This document shows, one piece after another, positions 45,340 to 56,229 of a stretch of DNA of 64,000 bases. The position numbers and the translations under genes are program-made. The notes under the pieces were generated by a model, which was not told the origin of the DNA, did not search any database, and saw nothing but the letters and a program-made list of their open reading frames with translations. This DNA is from Hippophae tibetana (taxonomy: Eukaryota > Streptophyta > Magnoliopsida > Rosales > Elaeagnaceae): NCBI GenBank assembly GCA_037013495.1, contig CM072805.1, positions 14,542,601 to 14,606,600 on the forward strand, given 5' to 3'. Each line of letters starts with the position of its first letter. The stretch's first letter is position 1.

Positions 45340-46495
45340 GATTTTATCATATATTTATATATATTTGTCTTTTTGGAATAACAGGTATTTTTATTGTTTT
45401 TTAGGTATTTTCGCTTAAAACGTAACTTTAAGATTCAAAGAGGAATACTGGAGGCCACAAATATATTCATAAAATAAATGAGGAAAAGTCAACAAATATG
45501 GAAAAATTGGACAAAATGGGTCAAAAAGGTCAAAAATGTCAAAAAGGAGGAAATCATGCCGCCCAACCATCCAGTCGCACGCAGCATGCCCAGTAAAGTG
45601 TGCGTTGTTCTCCAGTCCTGCGCATGCCCCTGCTCCCATCCGCGTGCGCCTACTCCCATCTGCGTGCGCCTCCACCCAGCCTACTCCCATCTGTGCCCCA
45701 TTTGCGCACGCCGCTGCCCATCTGCGCGTGCTACTGCGACCACACCAGCATAACATCATCAGTATGACGACATCATTCACTACTCCATATTTTCTCCATT
45801 TCAAAAGTTTTTTTATAAGAATTATTATCTGAAAATGTATTGACAATATATTTTCAATAGTAGTTTTAAAACTTAAAAGTTAGTACTCAGATATTTAAAT
45901 TCTTAGGTTTAATTTGGACACATTGAATAAAGTTTAAACTATCTAACCCCACCAAAAGGTGGCATTTAAATGGTTCATTTTCAATCTCTTAGAAAAAGGA
46001 ATTAATTTAATTGATCAAATTAGTTATCAACCCCACCCATAGATGTTAATTGATTTGTTTAGTTAACAAAGAATATCTAACCCCACCAAAAGTGGTATTC
46101 ATATAAAAAAGAGAGAATCAATAAATATCAATTTATATCTTTAATAACCTAAATAATATGAGCAAGCATAATTAACTTAGTTATTATATCCATAAATACT
46201 CCACTATTATAAATGATAAAATTTGCATAAATGTTTATTAAATCTTTATCTATGTTTATTTTTATGTTATTAGATTAAAAACACAAAAACCAAAATATCG
46301 TGATAGGATGTTTAAGATTTAATTTCGTTTTTTAAAAGTTTGAATAATAAATTAAAAACCATATATATTCCTTCCATAGATCGACCTTGGGAGTATACTT
46401 ATCATTTTCTATGAAATGATTCGTGTATTTGAGAGAGTTTTATAAATATAAAACCAAAGTATTGGTAGGATCGGCGATGCCAGTTCTATTCATCA
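45248..46495 (+). repeat. 5' LTR of the large Athila composite, internal deletion
   Basis: TGATGAGTGCTCAAAAAGCA...TATTCATCA. Compared with the LTR at 25014-26810 it lacks about 550 bp: ACTACTCCATATTTTCTCC (about 45780) joins CATTTCAAAAGTTTTTTTAT, removing the TATA box and transcription start region. It also has a (TA)n expansion. The flank GAACT (45243-45247) does not match CTACC after the 3' LTR at 54560. Confidence 0.8.
45303..45334. repeat. (TA)n microsatellite
   Basis: About sixteen TA units inside the LTR, absent from the sister LTRs at 25014 and 52733, which keep only a short AT run there. Confidence 0.85.
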
Positions 46496-46501
46496 AGTTT
46501 T

Positions 46502-46518
46502 TGGTGCCGTTGCGAGGG
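46502..46518 (+). other. Primer-binding site 1 of the composite
   Basis: TGGTGCCGTTGCGAGGG lies six bases after the LTR end. It is a variant of TGGCGCCGTTGCCGGGG, the Athila/Tat primer-binding site (tRNA-Asp by family knowledge). Confidence 0.75.
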
Positions 46519-47302
46519 AAGGAATAGCGTTTTAAATTATTTATTAAAATTTTAAAAACATTTTGTGTTTTTAATAATTGTGCTTTTTTATTTTGATTAA
46601 AAAAACAAAAAAAAAATAGCTAATAAAAAATAACAATAAAAAATAATCAAATTTCAAATTTCATAAGAAATAAAAAAAATTAAATTAAATATAATAATAA
46701 TTATTATTATTTCGTGAATAGTAAAAAAAATTTAAAAATTGGAAATAATTAAAATAATAATAATAAATTTAACGTTCATAAACAAATAAAAAATTAATAA
46801 TTTAAAATTTAAAATAATAATAATAATTACTATTATTATTATTATAGCGTTAATAGTAAAATAATTTTGCAATTTGAAATTTGAATAAAAAATAAATTAA
46901 AAAAATTAAAATTAAAAAAAAACTTAAATAAATTTAAAATAAATAAAATAAAATAAAATAATTTATTTTTTATTATTTTCTTAAAAAATTAAAAAATTAA
47001 AAAATTAAAAAATTAAAAAATTAAAAAATTAAAAAATTAAAAAATTAAAAAATTAAAAAATTAAAAAATTAAAAAATTAAAAAATTAAAAAATTAAAAAA
47101 TTAAAAAAATTAAAACAAAATTCAATTTTTATTTTATTTTTATTTTATTATTATTTTTTGTTTAATTTTTAATTTTTTTTTCTCCTTTAACTATGTTTTA
47201 TCTTAGTTTTTTTTAACTTAATTAACTTAAATTTTCATTAACTTGTATACCATACATTTTTATTAACTTAAATTTTACTTAATTAAACTTAATTAACTTA
47301 AT
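46519..47302 (+). other. AT-rich leader with an 8-bp tandem array
   Basis: Extremely AT-rich, with no gene. It contains (TTAAAAAA)n at 46981-47106 and TAA/TTA runs around 46680-46860. Confidence 0.7.
46981..47106. repeat. (TTAAAAAA)n tandem array
   Basis: About sixteen nearly perfect copies of the 8-bp unit, with no spacers. This is a minisatellite-like expansion, not a CRISPR array. Confidence 0.95.
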
Positions 47303-47706
47303 CACAGCTTTCCCTTGAAGTTGCAGAACTAATTTATATCAATTTATATCTTTAATAACCTAGACAATATGAGCAAGCATAATTAACTTAGTTATTATAT
47401 CCATAAATACTCCACTATTAGAAATGATAAAATTTGCATAAATGTTTATTGAATCTGTATCTATGTTTATTTTTATGTTATTAGATTAGAAACACAAAAA
47501 CCAAAATATCGTGACAGGATGTTTAAGATTAATTTCGTTTTTTAAAAGTTTGAATAATAAATTAAAAACCACATATACTCCTTCCATAGATCGACCTTGG
47601 GAGTATACTTATCATTTTCTACAAAATGATTCGTGCACTTGCGAGAGTTTGATAAATATAAAACCAAAGTATTGGCAAAATCGGTGATGCCGGTTTTCGT
47701 TTATTA
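47303..47706 (+). repeat. Gag scrap fused to a second LTR 3' end
   Basis: CAGCTTTCCCTTGAAGTTGC (47305-47324) equals part of gag at 49060-49080. It is joined at about 47332 to the last 375 bp of an Athila LTR (TTTATATCTTTAATAACCTA...CGTTTATTA) that matches 46130-46495. A copy with a large deletion therefore lies between the first and second leaders. Confidence 0.75.
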
Positions 47707-47712
47707 AGTTTT

Positions 47713-47729
47713 TGGCGCTGTTGCCCGAG
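47713..47729 (+). other. Primer-binding site 2 of the composite
   Basis: TGGCGCTGTTGCCCGAG lies seven bases after the partial LTR end, closer to the family consensus than site 1. Confidence 0.75.
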
Positions 47730-48103
47730 AAGGAATAGCATTTTTAAATTATTTATCAAAACTTTAAAAACATTTTGTGTTGTAAATAATTGTGATTTTT
47801 TTATCTAAAAAAATTTAAATTTTAAAAATTTTAAGTTAAACAAACAAATAAATAAAAATTATAGTGTGAATAGTAACTTAGGTTGTTTTTTATCTTAATT
47901 TTTGTTTAACTTAATTAACTTAGGTTTTTACTAATTTAATTTTCGTTTTACTTAATCACCTTAGTTTTTTTAAACTTAATTAACTTAGATTTTGATTAAC
48001 TTATATAACATAAATTTTTATTAACTTAATTAACTTAAATTTTTACTTAACTTAACTTAATTAACTTAATAGCATGAAAAGTAAAGATCTAAGTGAGTTT
48101 TGT

Positions 48104-48150
48104 CTAGGAGACTAGTTTTTGGAAGTCTTTGTGCCACTAGTCTTTCCTAG
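48104..48150 (+). ncRNA. Leader hairpin 1
   Basis: CTAGGAGACTAGT (48104-48116) pairs with ACTAGTC (48136-48142) and, after a two-base TT bulge, TCCTAG (48145-48150). This is a 13-bp stem with a 19-nt loop. It is a predicted structure in element RNA, not a separate gene. Confidence 0.55.
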
Positions 48151-48164
48151 GAACGTTGTTCTAT

Positions 48165-48212
48165 CTAGGAGGATGGTTTTTAAGCAGCCTTTGCACCACC
48201 ATTCTTTCCTAG
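48165..48212 (+). ncRNA. Leader hairpin 2
   Basis: CTAGGAGGATGGT (48165-48177) pairs with ACCATTC (48198-48204) and, after the same TT bulge, TCCTAG (48207-48212), with a 20-nt loop. It is a diverged direct repeat of hairpin 1, 61 bp downstream. Two inner pairs are changed on both sides (C-G to A-T, A-T to G-C) and one becomes a G-T wobble. Confidence 0.55.
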
Positions 48213-48426
48213 GAGCATTCTTGGTTAATACTGATTATTTTATTTTATTTAAAAAAAATTAAAAATAAAAAAAATAAAAAAACCTCTAGTAAAAAAATAA
48301 ATTTGACTTAGGGTTTACCTAGTTTTGTTTGGTGTTTTGTATTAAATACCATGTAAATGTTCTCTAAATTTTTGTGTGGTTATTATTTTGTTGACATGAG
48401 TTTTAAATTTACGTTTTCAATAGTCT

Positions 48427-49753
48427 ATGCGTGGTAGGAGATCCTTAGGAAACCCCCTTACAACATATGTAAATAATATTCATAAATTTAAACAAGTGTC
48501 AACAAGACTGGATTCCAACCATCAACCTGTTTTTGAGCCAAACATAGAACCAAGCCTAAATCCTTTACTGGAGCCGAAAGAAATGGAAGAAAACCAACAT
48601 GATAGGGAAACCACCATGAAGGAATTTGCAAGACCGGTGATTGTCATGACAACTGCCACTATCCAGCTGGGTAAGGCTGCTCGGAATTATGATCTAAAAA
48701 ATATTCCTTTTTCTATGCTTCCTTCCTTTTATGGGCTGCCTAATGAAGATTCTCTTTCCTTCTTTAGAGACTTCTATGGTCCAAACCTTCCCCCTCGGTA
48801 TTCTAAATGAGGATCAACTTCGAATGAGATGTTTCACATACACCTTAAAGGATAAGGCCAAAGCTTAGTTAATGTCACTTCCCTCAGGTTCTCTGATGAC
48901 ATGGGAGAACATTTATAATACATTCATCAAAAAATTCTATTCCCACCAAAAAACATTAGAGTTGAGAGGAAAGATTACTACTTTCTCTCAGATGGAAGGT
49001 GAACCATTCCATGAAGCTTGGGATAGGTTCAAAATGTTTCTCACTCAATGTCCCCATCATAGCTTTCCCCTGTAGTTACAGAACCAATTCTTTTACTATG
49101 GACTTACACAACAATGTCAGTTCACTGTTGACAACGCTGTAGGAGGGGAAATGGGAGAAAAGACTACCTCAGAGACGTACAACCTCTTTGAGATGTTGGG
49201 TGCTAATTCCCAACAAAAAAGTTCACAAGTGAGAAAAGCTGGAGTTCATGAAATCGATTCCAGCAATGAAGTTCAACAACAACTTGTTCAACTGACCAAG
49301 CAAGTTTCCCTTCTCAATACACAAACCAACACCAATAATGAACAGTATGGTTTGTATAACAACATAGGACATGGTACTAAAGCATGTCTATATCAAGGAG
49401 AAACAACAGCTAGATCTAAACAGGTTAATGTATTGGGAGCATATGAATAGAGACCAAGGTTCAACCCCAATTCAAATACCTATAATCCTGGGTGGAGAAA
49501 TCATCCAAACTTCTCCTAGAGGCAACACAACCCTCCCTTCGCTCAAAGCTCAAATCAGCTAGGCCAGCAATTTCACCCGCCTATTCCAAGAAGCATTCCC
49601 AATAAATCAACCCTGGAGGACAACTTGAATTCTTTTATTCAAGTTTGTAGAGATAACCAATCTAAAACCAATCAACGGTTGGACTCTGTGGAAGCTTCTA
49701 TCAAAAAGGTGGAAGTTCAAGTAGAAAAGTTAGTTGATGGTCAAATGGGGTAA
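48427..49753 (+). pseudogene. gag: Athila-type gag (best preserved copy)
   Basis: ATG at 48427 (MRGRRSLGN). Residues about 60-117 carry MKEFARPVIVMTTATIQLGK and MLPSFYGLPNEDSLSFFRDF. A frame change at about 48777 leads into VQTFPLGILNEDQLRMRCF and the capsid core, where AWLMSL has Trp changed to a TAG stop (about 48867). Then EPFHEAWDRFKMFLTQCPHH (about 49004-49063) and a second stop follow. A long frame to 49450 holds a degenerate zinc knuckle (GLYNNIGHGTKACLYQ, first Cys residues lost). The end (49640-49750) is a coiled-coil-like stretch (SVEASIKKVEVQVEKLVDGQ). Protease and pol do not follow; 3' UTR does. Confidence 0.85.
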
Positions 49754-50100
49754 AATAAATTCAATGAAGAGGAGACATTGAGTTTTTCATTTTGCATTCT
49801 CCAAGCAACATTTTACTAGAAGATGATAAATTTTAGTCCTACGTGGGAGGTCACCCATTATTATATTTTCCTTTGTTTTAGTTTTATTTTGTGTGTAATA
49901 AAATTCAAATGAAATAAATTCGTTTGTTTCAAAAATTGTGTCCATTCTTTAAATTTAGCAACAACAAAAAAATTCTTTACTTAATTTTTTTATTCTAATA
50001 ATAATAATAAAAAAATCTTTCTTAGAGATATCTACTACTTTTTTAAGAGATAAATGTTGATACACAATAGGAGGAGGTTCAATTTCAACTACAAATAACC
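49754..50100 (+). other. Athila 3' UTR scrap
   Basis: GTGGGAGGTCACCCATTATT (49839-49858) corresponds to the GTTGGGAGGCAACCCAACG block at 44968. So gag runs straight into 3' UTR, as in other Athila copies here. The rest is AT-rich with an AAT microsatellite at 49997-50012. Confidence 0.55.
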
Positions 50101-50340
50101 ATGGGAGATGCTGAAGATAGGTGGAAAATGATGAAAGACTATACAATGCCAATCATTGGCAATGTAACTTCCGGCATACAATTACAAGAGGCTACAAGGA
50201 ATTATGAATTGAAAAAGATTCATTATTCTTTGTTGGCTTCCTTTTACGGTGTCCCTAATGAAGACCCTTTGCATTTCATTCGAGAATTCTATTATATTGT
50301 CCAAACCTTTCCACTACATGCAATCATAAAGATGAGAGTA
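50101..50340 (+). pseudogene. gag: Second Athila-type gag N-terminus
   Basis: MGDAEDRWKMMKDYTMPIIG starts at 50101 and runs as one frame to IVQTFPL. Inside are EATRNYELKKIHYSLLASFY and a PNEDPLHFIREFY block. It is more similar to the gag at 44375 than to that at 48427. At about 50310-50350 it jumps to pol downstream of RNase H. Confidence 0.8.
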
Positions 50341-51640
50341 ATGAATAAATAGTTGAAACCTTTCCTGATGAACAGTTATTTTCAATAGGTCTGAACCCAT
50401 GGTATGCTGATATTGTAAACTATCTTGCCACTGGTGTTTTGCAACCTAACATTTCATATCAGGACAAGAAAAGGTTTTTTAAAACATTTAAGGACTATTT
50501 CTGGGATGACCCTTATTTATACAAGATTGGTCAAGATCAAGTCATCCAGAGATGTGTACTTGAAGAAGAACATAAGAGCATTTTAACTTTTTGTCAAGAA
50601 CTTCATTGTGGGGGCCATTTTCATGGTTAAAAGACAGCCTGTAAGGTATTACAGTCTGGATTCTTTTGGCCCACTCTTTTTAAAGATGCTCATATGTTTT
50701 GTGCACAATGTGATAGATGTCAAAGAACAGGAAACATAAGCAAAAGAGATGAAATTCCTTTGACATCTAATTTAGTTGTTGAACTCTTTGATGAATGAGA
50801 TATTGACTTTATGGGTCCTTTTCCCTCATCCAATGGTTTTCAATATATTTTGGTTGCTTTGGATTATGTATCCAAGTGGGTAGAAGCTATCCTTACTAAA
50901 ACCAATGATGCTAATGTTGTTGTTAAATTCTTGAAGGATTTAATATTCAGTAGGTTCGGAACGCCTAGAGCTATAATAAGTGATGGAGGTAGCCACTTTT
51001 GTAACAAGATCCTTGATAGGGTACTAAACAAGTACAATATCACACATAAAATAGCTACTCCATATCATCCTCAAACTTCTGGTTTAGTGGAAGTAAGTAA
51101 TAGGCAAATTAAGGGAATATTGGTACGCACTGTGCGTCCTTCAAGGAAGGATTGGGAATTTAACTTAAATGATTCCTTATGGGCATACCGTACCGCTTAC
51201 AAAACACCTATTGGGATGAGCCCTTACCGATTAATCTTTGGGAAAACGTGCCACCTTCCAGTTGAACTTGAACGCAAGGCTTACTGGGCAATTAAAGAGT
51301 TAAACATGGATTTAGATAAAGTAGGAGAAAAATGGTTACTCCATCTTAATGAGTTGGAAGAAATTAGGAATGAAGCCTTTGAGAATGCCAAATTATACAA
51401 AGAGAGTACTAAGAGTTATCATGACAAGAGGCTAGTTCCTAAGACTCTTCACCCTAGAATGAAAGTTCTTTTATTTAACTCTCGTTTGAGATTGTTTCTA
51501 GAAAGCTGAGATCAAGATGTGATGGACCATTCAAAATATTTCAGGTATTTGAACATGGTGTAGTAGAACTATTAGACTCCAAGACACAAAAAAACATTCA
51601 AAGTTAATGGGCATCGTGTGAAGCCTCATTTAGAATAACC
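50341..51640 (+). pseudogene. pol: Athila-type integrase
   Basis: Starts in the RNase H/integrase linker (NPWYADIVNYLATGVL). The zinc-finger domain lies around 50560-50740 (HFHG, then LQSGFFWPTLFKDAHMFCAQ, then CDRC). Two in-frame stops occur, at 50628-50630 and 50798-50800, the latter where Trp is expected. The core from 50811 to 51509 is open for 232 codons. The D,D-35-E triad is intact: Asp at 50805-50807, Asp at 50982-50984 (IISDGGSHF) and Glu at 51090-51092 ([13 protein letters not shown]). The C-terminal part reads [20 protein letters not shown], then a [12 protein letters not shown] stretch, then a frame change and the tail KVNGHRVKPHLE (about 51601-51636). RT and RNase H are missing upstream. 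Confidence 0.9.
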
Positions 51641-52732
51641 AAACAACATTGCTGATATGGATTACATTTGGCTGAGTAACCCTTAGGACCATAAATTTAC
51701 GTCTTACTAAGACGTTAAACTAAGCGCTAGATGAGAGGAAACCCATCATTTTAGGTAATTTTATATTATTTGTTTTATTTAATTAATTTTATTGTTTATT
51801 TTAGTTTAATTATATGTGAATAATTTTAAAATTGTTAAAACTAAAAATATTTGTTGAGATGTTAGAAGTTCACAACGATCTGTCTGTATACACTTTCTGA
51901 GCTTAATTTCCTTTACTCAGAGTAAAATATATATTTTTTCTACTCCAAACATATTTCTTATTTCTTCAATTGATTAGATGATCTCTATAGGTATTAGCAT
52001 TGAATGTATGAATTTTTTCTCATCTTAATAGAGTATCGTATATTTTTTATTATTATTTTTGCTTAGATTAAATGATTTGAGTAGAAATTGATAGTATATG
52101 CTTATATCTCATTCATGCATGACTGCTACAAAAAAAGACATATCTAGGGTTACCTAAACCAAGATCAAATAGAAAAGCCACAAAATTAACCACTCACCAA
52201 AATCCTAAAAAATGTACAATCTGTACATGGGTTGACTCTCTAAAATATATATATTGAGAAATATCTTCAGAAAAAAATAGAGAGATAAAGAATATATAGT
52301 ATAATCTACATACTATGACCCATATTGCCTACAAAGTTGTGAGTAAAACCTAATTACAAAAGAAAGATATAGGAAGTGATTCCCTAAAAAGTCATTGCAC
52401 TTTCTTCATTTGTAAAAGGCATATATATCTTGAAATTCTTTCTTAATGAGTTTGGGTGAAATTAAATTGAAACATTTTTTATATGAAATATGAAAATGAT
52501 TGTTTTTATTATTTCTTTTAATTTTTACATTTAGTTCAATGTTTATGGGTATCATCACTGAAAACTCTCATGAGACTCAAACTCGTGCACTAGGGCAACC
52601 TAGGGGTTTAAAGGCTTGTTGCATAGGCTAAATGCAACCGTGTCAATCCACGGAAGTGATTTAGGATAGTTTAATGTTTAGTTTTTATCACTTCTCTTGC
52701 TAAGGGACTAGCAAGAAGCTCGTTGGGGGTTG
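51641..52732 (+). other. Athila 3' UTR and polypurine lead-in
   Basis: Begins after the integrase stop with TTACGTCTTACTAAGACGTT and AGCGCTAGATGAGAGG. It continues colinear with 13961-15991, including CATGAGACTCAAACTCGTGC and TTGCATAGGCTAAATGC. It ends GACTAGCAAGAAGCTCGTTG then GGGGTTG, the polypurine tract, directly before TGATGAGT. Confidence 0.75.
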
Positions 52733-54560
52733 TGATGAGTGCTTAAAACGCACTAAAATTACCATTATTTTATACACATTAATTGATTAAAAATATATAT
52801 ATTTATATGATTTTATCATATATTTATATATATTTGTCTTTTTAGAATCACGGGTATTTTTATTGTTTTTCAGGTATTTTCGCTTCAAAATGTAACTTAA
52901 AGACTCAAAGAGAAATACTGGAGGAAATACATCACAAATATATTCATAAAATAAATGAGGAAAAGTCAATAAAATGGAAAAATTGGACAAAATGAGTCGA
53001 AAAGGTCAAAAATGTCAAAAAGAAGGAAAACGCACCGCCGAGCCGTGCCGCCCAGCGCACACTACGCGCCCCAGCCGCGCCCAGCAACGCGCGTGCCTGC
53101 ACCCAATATGCACCCAACTGCGCAGACCGCTACCCATCTGTGCGCGCAGCCCCCTCCCACGTCATACTAACGTCATCAAATTACATCATCATTCACTACT
53201 CTGCGTTTCCACCATATTTTGTCATTTTTTCACCCACTTTTTCTTCCCATCCTCACCTATAAATACCCCCATTCTCTTCACAACGAAAAACACCTCAAAA
53301 CACATCTTCTCTTATCTTTCTTTCTCTCATTTCTTAGTTTTTGAGCTTTTCTTAGTTTTTTCTTAATTTTTAGCTTTTCTTAGTTAGTTTCTCTTACTTT
53401 TAGAGTTCTTCTCTTTTTGAGAAGAACTATTTATGTTTTTGTAATTTATTTTCTTTTCGATTTAATAAATGGGAGTGCAAATTCCGTTTGGAGGTTTTCT
53501 AGCAACGGGAATAGCAACAAAGTATTATAAGGATTTTATTTTCTTTACAGTTATTTTTTTATGCTTTATTCTTACATGTTATATTTAATTTGTCTGTGAT
53601 TAAATTTAACTTTGCTGGCTGGTTATAAACATGATAGAATAATAACTTTATTGTGCTTGCGAAATATTAAATAGGTAAAAATCTCTAAAATGAATTGATT
53701 TTATTTTTATCCAAGATTTTATATTAAGAATGTTAAAGAGAAATATATTATTTTTCATTACAAACTTAAATCTGAAAATTAGATTTTAAGGTTTAGTTAT
53801 CTGGTCTAATTTAGAGTAGTGCTCTTTTATTTGTTGGTATTGCCCGATAGTTAGAGTGAAGCTCTATTTCAAAATTTTTTATAAGAATTATTATGTGAAA
53901 ACGTATTGACAACATGTTTTCAGTAGTGGTTTTAAAACTTGAAAGTTAGTACTCGGATAATTAAATTCTTAGGTTTAATCTGGACACTTTGAATAAAGTT
54001 TAAACTGTCTAACCCCACCAAAGGTAGCATTTAAATGGTTCATTTTCAATCTCTTAGAAAAAGGAATTAATTTAATTAAACAAATTAGTTATCAACCCCA
54101 CCTATAGGTGCTAATTGATTTGTTTAGTTAACAAAGAATATCTAACCCCACCAAAGGTGGTATTCATATAAAAAGGAGAGAATCAATAAATATCAATTTA
54201 TATCTTTAATAACCTAGATAATATGAGCAAGCATAATTAACTTAGTTATTATATCCATAAATACTCCACTATTAGAAATGATAAAATTTGCATAAATATT
54301 TATTGAATCTGTATGTATGTTTATTTTTATGTTATTAGATTAGAAACACAAAAACCAAACTATCGTGACAGGATGTTTAGGATTTAATTTCGTTTTTAAA
54401 AGTTTGAATAATAAATTAAAAACCACATATATTCCTTACTTAAATTGACCTTGGGAGTATACTTATCATTTTTTACGAAATGATTCGTGCACTTGCGAGA
54501 GTTTTATAAATATAAAACCAAAGTATTGGCAGAATCAACGATGCCAGTTTTCGTTCATCA
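52733..54560 (+). repeat. 3' LTR of the Athila composite
   Basis: A full 1828-bp LTR, TGATGAGTGCTTAAAACGCA...CGTTCATCA, colinear end to end with the solo LTR at 25014. The promoter context CTCACCTATAAATACCCC is at 53251-53270 and the GC-rich block at 53030-53165. The bZIP site seen as TGACGTCA at 25445 reads TAACGTCA here (53169-53176). CTACC follows it; no matching duplication at 45243. Confidence 0.85.
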
Positions 54561-54709
54561 CTACCACAAGAAAGCCGCTCCCCTACCCCTATCTCTAAAA
54601 AGGTTAATGCAATTCACTCGCTGTATCCGGTGAGGAGGACATGTTTTAAGGTTTGAAAATTTTAATTGGTTTTGATAAATATGGAATAGTGTGCTTTTGT
54701 ATATATCTT
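54561..54709. other. Unassigned short stretch
   Basis: GC-richer for about 80 bases (GAAAGCCGCTCCCCTACCCC, then CTGTATCCGGTGAGGAGGAC), then AT-rich. No assignment. Confidence 0.3.
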
Positions 54710-56096
54710 ATCCCTCTCTTTTGAACTTTGTTCCAGTTTTAGCCCCAATTGTTAACCTCCTTATTGCTTCCTTTGATTATTCAAGTTCCTACACCATAAT
54801 TTTCTTTTATTTTTCTTAACCTGCAATACTTGAACTTAAAGCATTAGAATATTGATAGATTAATATTATCTTATTTAAGTAGTAATGAGGTTGCTTCAAG
54901 CAATTTAAGTTTTTCATTAAGTTTAGTTACTTCTGCAAGAAACTTTTCTTTATCTCTTTTGCATATTATGAACTCTCTAATACAAGTGACATTAAAATGT
55001 TTAAGTAAAAATTCAATGTCATTTTCCTTGTTGTTTGAATCAATATCAAAATTACTGGAGCATCCATAAGGTTTTGTAGCAAATGCTAGAAATTTTGTGT
55101 CACTATTTTCTAGTTCAATTGAATTATCATGGTTACTTTCAAAGTCAATGAATGTGGTGTTGAAAGCTCTTCCAATGATGTTACTTTTATTTTCAAAATA
55201 TACTAAAAATGAGCAAAAGCCATACATTTAAAACATTGAGATCCAGTGGGTTTAGGTTTCTTACCATTAGAAGTTATAGGTTTGATTTCTCTCTTATTTT
55301 TAGTGTTTTAATGGTTTGGTTAAGCTTTATTTTGAGGATTCTTTCTGTTGAAGATCATGTTTAGTCTTCTAGTCAAAAGTGCTAGTTCTATATCTTTGTT
55401 GTCACATTCTTCTGTGATAGCAGATATGAAAGAAACATCCTTATTCTTTGGATGTATTTGAAAGCTCATCTCATAGGTTTAAAGTGATCCTATAAATTCT
55501 TCTATATTGAAGTTGTCTATGCCCTTGCTTTCATTAGTTGTAGTGACCTTTGCATAGAATCAACCTTGTAGTGAGCAAAGAATCTTTTGAGCTATTCTGA
55601 AGTCATCGTTTTTCTTTCCAAGATTGGCAGAGGTGATATTAATATCACATAATATAGTATAGAATTCAGAAAATTATCGTCCTCTTTCATCATAATATTT
55701 TCAAATTGATTACCAAGCATGTGATGTTTTTTTTATTTTAACCTATGAGGTTCCCTCGTGGGCAATCACTAAAATATCCTAAGCATTATTAGTAGTATCA
55801 ACATGAGAAATATGAAAAAATTCATGAACATATACAACACTAGATATGGCATTAACACTATTTAGGTTCCAATTACTACCAGTTCTATCTTCAACAGTCT
55901 GTTTTGTCCTATGCTAAAATGTGATAACATTATCTTGGGTAACTATAGGTGGTTCCCAAACATAAAGGATGGAATTCTAGACACTCTCATTTATAGATCG
56001 TAGAAAGGCTCTTATACAAGCCATTCAATATGGGTAATAAGAACCATCAAAGTTGGGTACATAAGTTGTAGATCAACTCTCTCTTAAATGATCCAT
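54710..56096 (-). pseudogene. gag: SIRE-like Ty1/copia gag, minus strand
   Basis: The start codon lies at 56094-56096 in a context shared with 3728. The N-terminal block FDGSYYPYWMACIRAFLRSI (about 55990-56050) is the copia gag entry motif. Broken frames then carry the helical core (ILERKTMTSE; a KVDSMQRSLQ-like stretch near 55500-55560). A clean frame of 118 codons (54871-55227) is the acidic linker and coiled coil (IELENSDTKFLAFATKPYG, then VTKLNEKLKLLEATSLLLK). The zinc knuckle is decayed, and the left end is cut near 54710. It pairs with the LTR at 56230-57372. Confidence 0.8.
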
Positions 56097-56229
56097 AACA
56101 AGGCCTAAGGCACACAAAGTGTATCCAGTGACATGCTATAATACAAATTGAAATTTCATTTAGAAATAGATCTAAATATTTAGCCAATAGAAGTATGGTA
56201 AATTAAAATTTCGTAAGCAACTAAAAAAT
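56097..56229 (-). other. SIRE leader, minus strand
   Basis: Between the gag start and the LTR. No clear primer-binding site; AT-rich. Confidence 0.4.

Larger units (their letters stand above)
47730..48426 (+). other. Athila 5' leader with tandem hairpins
   Basis: Non-coding, between the PBS and the gag ATG at 48427. It has repeated TTAACTTAATTAACTTA-like words (about 47900-48070), then two hairpins at 48104-48150 and 48165-48212, then an AT-rich run to gag. This is where LTR elements commonly carry packaging and dimerisation signals. Confidence 0.65.

Noticed and set aside
45415-45846. 143-codon minus-strand frame
   Set aside because: It lies within the 5' LTR of the Athila composite, crosses its deletion junction and shows no domain.
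46981-47106. CRISPR-like array
   Set aside because: Units are contiguous 8-mers with no spacers, in a plant leader sequence.
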